Positions 52,860-60,000 of a DNA stretch of 60,000 bases are shown here, in pieces. Numbering within the stretch: position 1 is the first letter of the stretch; each line of letters opens with the position of its first letter. A program made the translations under genes and the position numbers. Location of the stretch: NCBI RefSeq assembly GCF_964204645.1, contig NC_134033.1, forward strand, positions 858,631 to 918,630. The letters are read 5' to 3'. This DNA comes from Tubulanus polymorphus. Lineage: Eukaryota; Nemertea; Palaeonemertea; Tubulaniformes; Tubulanidae. The notes beneath the pieces are model-generated. The model had not been told where the DNA came from, did no database searches, and saw only the letters and a list, made by a program, of their open reading frames with translations.

Positions 52860-55190
52860 CGCTCCCTGGCGAATAAAGTTGAGTGAAAAGATCGAAAATT
52901 ATTGATGCTAAAATTGCTCTCAGACTTTTAAAATCAAATGCATTTATTTATGTAAAATTTCCATACAAAACGGATTGATATTATTTATAACTGTATGTAC
53001 TAATGATTATTGAAATATTCGCATGGTAATCCTTCGCCCCACAATACTGTAGAATTCGATCAGATGCCCCAGACTCTCCATCAACGGTCCATCGTCGAGG
53101 TAGTGCATGTTCCCTTCCTAGATATACCAGTTAAGCTTACAACGGCTCGACACAAAAATGGCTCGAATATGAAAGAATGTTATAACTCTGTTAATCAGGA
53201 TGGTTTCTGCAGCGCGAACTGGAGTTGGGGTAAATGAAAGTATTATCACTGGCAGAGTCTACTTTTTTACAGCTTAGATTGCATTGTCTTGTAAAAACAG
53301 GCAATATTGTTAATGTGTACATTGAATGTTGGAACTTTTTCGCGGGGGAAAAAATTGTTACGTATTGTAGAACTCAGTCGAACGTTCTCAAATTGTCTTC
53401 CAGGATCCAGTTCTGCAGTTGATTAGTGTAGTGTCAAAACTAGTTTTATTTGTTACTGGTTAACCTCTGTACCAAAAACTGTGAAGCTTTAGTCAGTCGA
53501 AGACAATCTTCTGGAAATCTTTGTAAAATCGTGTTAAAATTCACTGCTGATTATTTTCTTCTATTGTTTATATATAAAAGTCATGTCTTTTTTCAACTGC
53601 TGAAATTTTCCGAGAAACCGTTTACTCAAAAATTGTTAATTTTTCTATGTGATTTTTTGAATATTTTTGAAAACTGGTATCATTGGCTATCATCAGCTTA
53701 TCAAGAATAGAATATTTTTGATCAAGTTATCTAGTCTTTTTTATTGTTGATAGAAGTTAGAATTCATTGTCAGCGCTTGTTCGTAGCCCTAGTTTTTTAA
53801 CGCCTCAAAATTAAACCCACAGGTCCCCTGTATAGTTTCCGGGGTGAGACGAGAGCCACAATCGCCTATCATCGGTTCAGTCATTACGATTTTCATTTTA
53901 GCGAATCAACCTGTCACCTGAGGTCCAACCTGTTCAAGTTCAAGTTCAAATTTATTTCACAGAAAGCATGACAGGCTACGTACACAGGTTGAGAGAGAAC
54001 AAACAATAAAATTTACAATTTTTTTAAACAAAGCACAATTTTAAAAAGCGGGATTGAGAACAGTAGCTTTCACAGTGTGGGCCAAGCAAAGCCTTTAGGC
54101 CGCTGTCGCAAGCACCCATGGAAAAAACGAAAGGGAAATGAAGAAACAAAGGGGAAGGAAATGAGAGTTGTTGATATTTTGATAATTTCAGGAGAGTTTA
54201 TATGAGTAAGCTAGAGGGTTCAGGAGAGTGAGCAATTAGGGTTATTACATTGATGGATGGATATCATTGTAGGTGGAGGTGAGATATGGTCTGAGTTTAC
54301 GTTTTAAATTTTGTTTGCTTGTTTGTAGGATGTCATTAGAAAAAGGTAGTTTTCGCCAGATGTTTGAAGGTCTTGTCATATCAGGTCTTGGGCCCTGACA
54401 TGACAGGTTCTGGAAACTCTTGCAGACAGACCTAAATCAAAGATTAGCTTAGTTGAATGAATCTTTTATTAGGAAGGTAACAGCACAGTATGGTCAAATT
54501 CAATGCAAATGTACTATATTGAACAAGGAAGTGCAGCAAGCGGGTTCGAGGTGGATGCTGCTCCGAGTTTTAGAGCTGGTAAGCGTTTATAATACATCAC
54601 TCACTACTATATAAATCATAATATATATTTCTAAATGTTACTAAGCATTGAAGTTGAGACGATATAGCTAATTCCAGTCGTTCAGTCTAAGAAACGGACC
54701 AAGGAAAGAAGAGTGTCTTCTCAATCGATTCGAGTTAAGATTGAGTCTACTGTATTTCAGTTTGCTATAACTAGGGTCCGTCATCTATTTGACTAATCTT
54801 AAACCTAACCTAACTTTCCTAAACAATTCAAAATTTCTACTCAGTCGTTGGGTTCGAATCCTGAAACGAAGGGTTCATCGCGTTGATACGGTTGCACAGT
54901 TGCGAGTTAAAGCTAAATCCGAGATAAATACAAAGCAAACAAATTAATGAGCAATTCGGTGGATTTTACCGGATTTGCCAGACGCAATAGAAAAGAAATT
55001 CTGCAGTTTGCTGATGTAATTAAGCCACTTTTCGTCAACCAAATATATCTCGATAAAATACAGCATCAGATGACGTATGAAATCAGTTGCATGAATCAAA
55101 TTTGAAATCGATGGTTACATGTACATGGTACATGTACATGTAACATGGTTACGCGTAGTTACATGTTAGAATGTTTTCCTATCACAATCG
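52860..55190. other. no gene recognised; possible retroposon 3' end
   Basis: AT-rich, with only short frames. At about 53935-54130, 'aagttcaaatttatttcaca', 'caaacaataaaatttacaat' and 'caaagcctttaggccgctgt' give a layout like the tail of a non-LTR retroposon. A small palindrome 'tacatgtacatg' lies near 55120-55141. Confidence 0.35.
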
Positions 55191-55195
55191 GGCGG

Positions 55196-55440
55196 ACCGG
55201 ATGGCTTAGTCGGTCGGCGACTAGCGTGTCACCGCTGTGGCCCGGGTTCGAGTCTCGGAGGAGGCGGGTCAGGATGTGGCAAATGATCTCCGGTAAGCGG
55301 GCGAGTCGAGAGTACTGTCCTCCCTGGAATGAGGTTGCTAATGCGTGAGTCCTACAGAATAACTGGTGTGGGGTAAATTATGTTTAATTCAGTCGTTTCT
55401 GGCTGAATTATTTATTTATCCCACAATACCGGTCCAGGTT
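55196..55440 (+). mobile_element. tRNA-derived SINE
   Basis: TGGCTTAGTCGG (55202-55213) is a good RNA polymerase III box A and GGGTTCGAGTC (55244-55254) a good box B, at tRNA spacing; AGCG...CGCT between them can form an anticodon-type stem. About 180 bp of unrelated body follows, ending near 'cccacaataccggtccaggt'. The 3' acceptor-stem half and CCA-type end of a true tRNA are not evident, so I call it a SINE head. Confidence 0.65.
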
Positions 55441-55656
55441 GCGGAGTAATTCCCCCAGGGACCTTCGACTTTTTTACAATATTAGTTTGTTATTTTAAGT
55501 TTAGTGGTGAGGGTTTGGGAAATTTTTTTATATTTATTCAATTCCTCGAACTGAAATCCAAGCATTCGGTGCAAGCAGCGCGCGCGGTGATCAATCACAG
55601 TTCTTTCTCAACTGATGATAAAACTTTGATAATTTTTTAATTTCACCAGATTTCAG

Positions 55657-55862
55657 TTAAAGAAGATGTGTACGCGGCGATGTCTGGTGAACTTGTGTAT
55701 AAATTCGGATTGAAAACGACTCTATCCAATAGAGAATCACTGTCTGGAGACCTGTCATACGCTCTACTACACAATAGTACCGCGTCACTGCACAAACCCT
55801 TAAGCAAACTTCGATATCCTAAAGCAAAACTCGAAAATAGTAAAATTGAGCCGGTATTATAG
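55657..55862 (+). CDS. candidate additional or alternative last exon of the GRL-like gene
   Basis: After a polypyrimidine/CAG acceptor (TTTCACCAGATTTCAG), an open frame runs 67 codons to TAG at 55860-55862. It encodes a hydrophilic tail (KEDVYAAMSGELVYKFG..., ending NSKIEPVL) with codon use unlike the surrounding noise. The first two bases (TT) would complete a codon left by a cryptic donor inside exon 11 (CTC G|GTAACT, exon end 52264), so splicing would replace GNFGNGYV-stop with this 68-residue tail directly after TM7. That phase match has a one-in-three chance of being accidental. Against it: receptors of this family usually stop soon after TM7, and an opposite-strand frame of similar length overlaps. 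It may instead belong to another gene. Confidence 0.35.
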
Positions 55863-55869
55863 TTCAAAA

Positions 55870-56630
55870 CCAGACATAAATAGAAGGGAAATCTACACTA
55901 AAGTTTGTTGGATAGTTTAGATAAAATTTCAGCATACAATTTTAGGCTAAAATCGTAGCATTCGATATTTCTATCTTAAACAATATGTGCCGCTATGAAT
56001 AGTCGAATTAAACTCGATGACCTGTAGGCCCCATTGAAAATGTTTGGCACGAATTGAATGGTTCTGTCGGATTAGCGTCACGGACTCGGGTCTGTCACAG
56101 GAATGCGCGATCGAGCTTTCTGATTGATCCATTCCGGTCGCATCGATGATGCACCGTCGTTGATTGGTCGACGTAGGTATTAGAAGCGCGGTTCGAGCCT
56201 CCCGACGCCAGTCCGAGAACCGATGTCCAGTGATGAAGGTCGACCCATAAGAGCTCTGCAACAAGGCGTGAAGAACGTGTGGCTTCAAGCAAACAACCTT
56301 CTAATTAGCGGCTGATGATTTTAGGAGAGACTGGAACGTGAAGGAATTTGTGACGCCTAGCGATTGAGAACGCAAGATGAGACTGGCGGCTGTTGGTGCT
56401 GACGATTGCGGAGGAGATCCCGATACTGCTGCTGCTGTTACTGTCGCTGCTGCTGTTGATGTCGGATTTCAACAACAAACAGATGACGGCTAATTTGCTG
56501 TTGTCGCTGATTTCCGATGTTCAATTTCACACACATTTATACATTATGAATATTGTGTCTTTTTAGGGTTAAACCGAAACCAGTTCGCTACTACTGACAA
56601 CTACATGTACACAACTCGTTTGTCGCAACG
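55870..56630. other. no gene recognised
   Basis: Moderately CpG-rich at 56060-56260. A (GCT)n-like run lies at about 56428-56460. Open frames on either strand are short and unrecognised. Confidence 0.35.
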
Positions 56631-56640
56631 TCCTGGACTA

Positions 56641-56641
56641 G

Positions 56642-56676
<35 letters not shown>

Positions 56677-56677
56677 A
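56641..56677. repeat. (CTG)n trinucleotide tract
   Basis: About 12 uninterrupted CTG triplets, with no supporting coding frame. Confidence 0.95.
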
Positions 56678-56850
56678 TTGGGAACCGCATCAACCCACAT
56701 TTTGCTGTTTCGGTATCTTTACATTAAGATAAGGTAATTATATTAAACTACTCCCATCCGTACATTTTGCATATTCAATCTTCTTCATTAGCTTGACGAT
56801 TATCCGATTTGTTTTTCAGCCGGCAATATTTGAGTTACATCAACATCTTC

Positions 56851-57290
56851 AAACCTCGAGACGCAGACTCTACTCCGACTACAGTACCATCTCCAAACCT
56901 CGAGACGCATACTCTACTCCGACTACAGTACCATCTTCAAACCTCGAGACGCAGACTCTACTCCGACTACAGAACCATCTTCAAACCTCGAGACGCAGAC
57001 TCTACTCCGACTACAGTACCATCTTCAAACCTCGAGACGCAGACTCTACTCCGACTACAGCACCATCTTCAAACCTCGAGACGCAGACTCTACTCCGACT
57101 ACAGTACCATCTCCAAACCTCGAGACGCAGACTCTACTCCGACTACAGTACCATCTCCAAACCTCGAGACGCAGACTCTACTCCGACTACAGAACCATCT
57201 TCAAACCTCGAGACGCAGACTCTACTCCGACTACAGCACCATCTTCAAACCTCGAGACGCAGACTCTACTCATTATTTCGTTTTGCCGCA
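56851..57290. repeat. 44-bp x 10 minisatellite
   Basis: AAACCTCGAGACGCAGACTC recurs every 44 bp from 56851 to 57247, each unit with 'tactccgactacagtaccat' and 'cttc'. 44 is not a multiple of 3 and no frame of the unit has a stop, so two overlapping plus-strand frames of about 170 codons exist. A CAG acceptor-like site (TTTTTCAG at 56819) precedes it and an AATAAA follows near 57310, so it could be part of a 3' exon, but coding is unsupported. Confidence 0.9.
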
Positions 57291-57534
57291 TGTTATAAAA
57301 AGTAACGTAAATAAATAAACGTCCATATATAAAATGCTCTCTTTAATAAAATCTCTTCGTCTCGGGCACTTTACCCCGGAAAGGACTCTTCCCTCTCAAA
57401 ACTTCCACTTGCCCCGGAAAGGACTCTTCCGCTCACGTTCAAGGACAAAGTCAAAAAGGAAAGGAAAAACGCAAAGTACAAATCAAAGGATTTATTCCAA
57501 ATTCAAAGTAGGAATTTGTTACAGCTTGTTTGCA

Positions 57535-57630
57535 AAAGTAAAATTCAACATTTTATTGAAACGAACAAAATCAAAATTCAACATTTTATTTAATCAACAA
57601 CCAATTCAACATTTTATTTAATCAACAATA
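57535..57630. repeat. 'ATTCAACATTTTATTTAATC' short tandem repeat
   Basis: About four units of 20-30 bp with CAACATTTTATT. They lie directly next to the tRNA-like head at 57642-57706, and may be its AT-rich tail on the minus strand. Confidence 0.75.
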
Positions 57631-57641
57631 AAATATAAATA

Positions 57642-57706
57642 TGGGATTTGAACCACCAACCATTCGTCTAGCAGTCCAGCACCTTACCCACTACGCTATA
57701 GGGACG
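57642..57706 (-). other. tRNA-like sequence (probable SINE head, Ser-like)
   Basis: On the minus strand TAGCGTAGTGGG is box A and GGTTCAAATCC is box B. Between them GGACTGCTAGACG resembles the ACTGCTA anticodon loop of tRNA-Ser(GCT). No long variable arm and no paired acceptor stem are evident, and an AT-rich repeat tail follows, so a retroposon is more likely than a working tRNA. Confidence 0.5.
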
Positions 57707-57829
57707 TACTGACAGCCTGCAGGGGAACTCATATTTATCCATTGCTTAAGCAAATTTTATCAAAAAAATAATGCCATCTACCGGGCGAGACAGGAACTAC
57801 ATAGTTCCTATCACAACCCGGTAGATGGT

Positions 57830-58322
57830 GGAGAATGAGACCAGAATGAGAGAGAATGATAATAGAGAGAGATGAGAATGAGAATGAGAGAGAGAGATGA
57901 GAATGAGACAGAGAGTGAGATGAGGATGAGACTATGAGAATGAGAGAGTGAGATGAGGATGAGACTATGAGAATAAGACAAAGAGATGAGAATGAGAGAG
58001 TGCGATGAGGATGAGACTATGAGAATAAGAGAGAGAGATGAGAATGAGACAGAGAGTGAGATGAGGATGAGACTATGAGAATGAGAAAGTGCGATGAGGA
58101 TGAGACTATGAGAATGAGAGATGAGAATGAGAGAGTGAGATGAGGATGAGACTATGAGAATGAGAGATGAGAATGAGAGAGTGAGATGAGAATGAGAGAT
58201 GAGAGAGAGAGAGATGAGAATGAGAATGAGAGATGAGAATGAGAGAGTGTGATGAGAATGAGAATGAGAGATGAGAATGAGAGAGTGAGAGATGAGAGAT
58301 GATAGAAAGAGACAGAGAGGGG
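57830..58322. repeat. purine-rich 'GATGAGAATGAGA' array
   Basis: About 490 bp of irregular 12-50-bp units (GAGATGAGGATGAGACTATG, 'agaatgagagagtgagatga'). Confidence 0.9.
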
Positions 58323-58769
58323 ATTGTATATCACCTGAACTTCTATGTTCCCCTTGTTTTCTATCCGGCAGATTGTAGATGCCGTCAGTAGTTTACAGTT
58401 TTACAGTTTTTAGTTCAAACAGATATTTATCCCATCAGCAGCAAAGTCATCACATAGTTAGTCCTCGTGGACATAAAGTTCACTATAACTGAAGTCAAGT
58501 TCTCCCAATATGTGTTCATTTGTTTGTTTATCCTCCTGGTGAGTTCTAACGCTGCCAACACATATTTATCCAGTTCATCTGATGTAGTCCTGATCATCAA
58601 ATACAAACGTCAATAATTCCATCCTAATGATGCGAACAATTCTAAAAGATATAAACGAAACTTAATAGATTTGAGGCGACCAATCAGTTATACACAGTGT
58701 AAGAGTTAAGTAAAGTTACTGGTGTATCAGAGAAATGGCAATACAAGGTAGGCTACTCCCCAAAATGAG

Positions 58770-59465
58770 TGTCAGGGGTCAAATATTTTTTGTCTCCGAT
58801 TTTGATGAAATTCAGTATAGACATGAATTCTTGGGTGCTGATCACAAATCTGAACGAATTTTTCGGATCTGAGGCCCAGAAAATGAGAAATTCGAATTAT
58901 TGGGGGACCCCCTAAATTTTCAAAAGGCCTTGGACCCCAGAGTTTTCGAGATATTCAAAATCTGATTACAGATTTGGAATCAGCACCCCTGAGAATATAA
59001 AGGACTAAAATTTCAAGCAAATCGAAGAGATTCGGTTTTTTGGCCAAAAATGGCAAAAATCTAAGGTGTTAGTCCAGGAGTTTTTTTTCGGCGAAAAATT
59101 TTTTTTCTCTGATTCCTTCTAAAATTGGTAGGAATATGTGTTCTGAGGTGTAGATTCCGGATCCGCAATCAGATTTTGAATCGGAATTCATCTTCATGGG
59201 CAAATAAGGGTTTTAATGCCCAAAATATGCACCCCAAAAATGGGGTACAAAGTCAAAATTTTTTTTTGGCCCAATTCTAATGTAACTTAGTGCAGACATG
59301 TTTTTTGGGGTGCTGATTACGAATATGGGGTTATATTTAGGATCCGAGGCAACTAAAATGAGATATTCAGGATTTCGTGTTTTGACCCCCTTAATTTCGT
59401 CACAAATTTTGATGAAATTTGCCTGGGAAATTCGGCCCAAAATCGAATTTTATTCAATGATGTCA
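58770..59465. repeat. old tandem repeat of about 250 bp, three diverged units
   Basis: Related strings recur: 'tctccgattttgatgaaatt' or 'ggcccaattctaatgtaact', then 'cagacatg', then 'gggtgctgat(c/t)ac(a/g)aat', then 'ggatc(t/c)gaggc' and 'aaaatgaga(a/t)att'. Divergence is high, so this is ancient or under some constraint. No open frame is shared by the units. Confidence 0.6.
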
Positions 59466-59764
59466 AATATTCAATTAATTTTTAAGGTAGAAATTGATGC
59501 TCTTACTAAAACCCTGTATTATAATTCCTGCAACACAATTACAGGCTGCTTCAAATAACCACATTGACAATTCTTATGAAATGCAGTAAACAGTGTTTAC
59601 AGATAAACTGCTTTCTCATAATTGTTTTGGAAACTTATAAGAAATTCTACTCACACACTCACTAGCCCTTGTCTAGCAGTAATGGTAGTCCACCGAGTTC
59701 CACAAATCCACATACAGAGTTCCACACCTCCTGGAGTCCACCACAGCCTGTTTTTTATGAGTAT

Positions 59765-59885
59765 CAATCCGCTTTAGTCCGGTTAGTTGACTAAATAGTC
59801 CAGTTAGTTCACAAATAGTCTGGTAAGTTCACGTATAGTCCAGTTAGTTGACTAATAGTCCAGTTAGTTGACTAGTAGTCCGGAA
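59765..59885. repeat. about 20-bp x 6 tandem repeat
   Basis: Units of AGTCCAGTTAGTTGACTAAT with variants. Confidence 0.85.
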
Positions 59886-60000
59886 GAAGTTGACTGAAGA
59901 AGTAAAACTGTGATGAATTTCAGTTGAAGTCCACCACGTCCAGTATTCATGATGAAGTTAACACAACAACAGCCCGACAGAGGAAAACCTGAAATATAAA

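Noticed and set aside
55643-55867. 74-codon minus-strand frame
   Set aside because: It overlaps the plus-strand candidate exon, has no ATG or splice context that I can support, and lacks any recognisable domain.

Overview
This window looks like nuclear DNA of an invertebrate animal, most likely a lophotrochozoan such as a mollusc, annelid or brachiopod, although other non-chordate animals are possible. The genes are split by many GT-AG introns. Two are deeply conserved eukaryotic genes. One resembles the gustatory-receptor-like (GRL) membrane proteins known from non-chordate animals. Roughly half of the intronic and intergenic DNA is minisatellite, microsatellite or short inverted-repeat element. 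I cannot name the species.

Layout. (a) 584-629, minus: first coding exon of a secreted or membrane protein whose remainder lies left of the window. (b) 1220-1919, plus: a complete three-exon COPS9 gene (COP9 signalosome subunit 9), divergent from (a). (c) 6008-16793, minus: a complete 17-exon TM9SF2-type gene. I joined all exons with consistent splice phase into 664 codons plus stop, almost the human length. (d) 19672-52290, plus: a seven-transmembrane protein assembled from 11 exons, 575 codons, phases consistent throughout. Topology, loop layout and phase-0 introns near the C-terminus point to the insect-type GR/GRL chemoreceptor superfamily. (e) 28057-30921, minus: an intronless leucine-rich-repeat receptor-like gene lying entirely inside the 24-kb eighth intron of (d). 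(f) 55657-55862, plus: a possible extra or alternative last exon of (d). (g) 55.9-60 kb: repeats and tRNA-derived elements, with no convincing gene.

Gene relationships. Genes (a)/(b) and (c)/(d) form head-to-head pairs, and YY1-like ATGGC motifs sit just upstream of (b), (c) and (d). The genes are functionally unrelated: signalosome regulation, Golgi/endosomal membrane trafficking, putative chemoreception, and cell-surface recognition.

The most unusual pattern is where the tandem arrays sit. At least nine begin inside, or within about 60 bp of, a splice site or stop codon of TM9SF2 or the GRL-like gene, and in several the splice signal or stop codon itself has been copied. The eighth intron of the GRL-like gene also holds many long purine and pyrimidine tracts of opposite strand bias, two X-box-like motifs and three of the four copies of a TTAA-flanked MITE family. 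All homology statements come from reading the sequence and from memory of the families; no database search was run.
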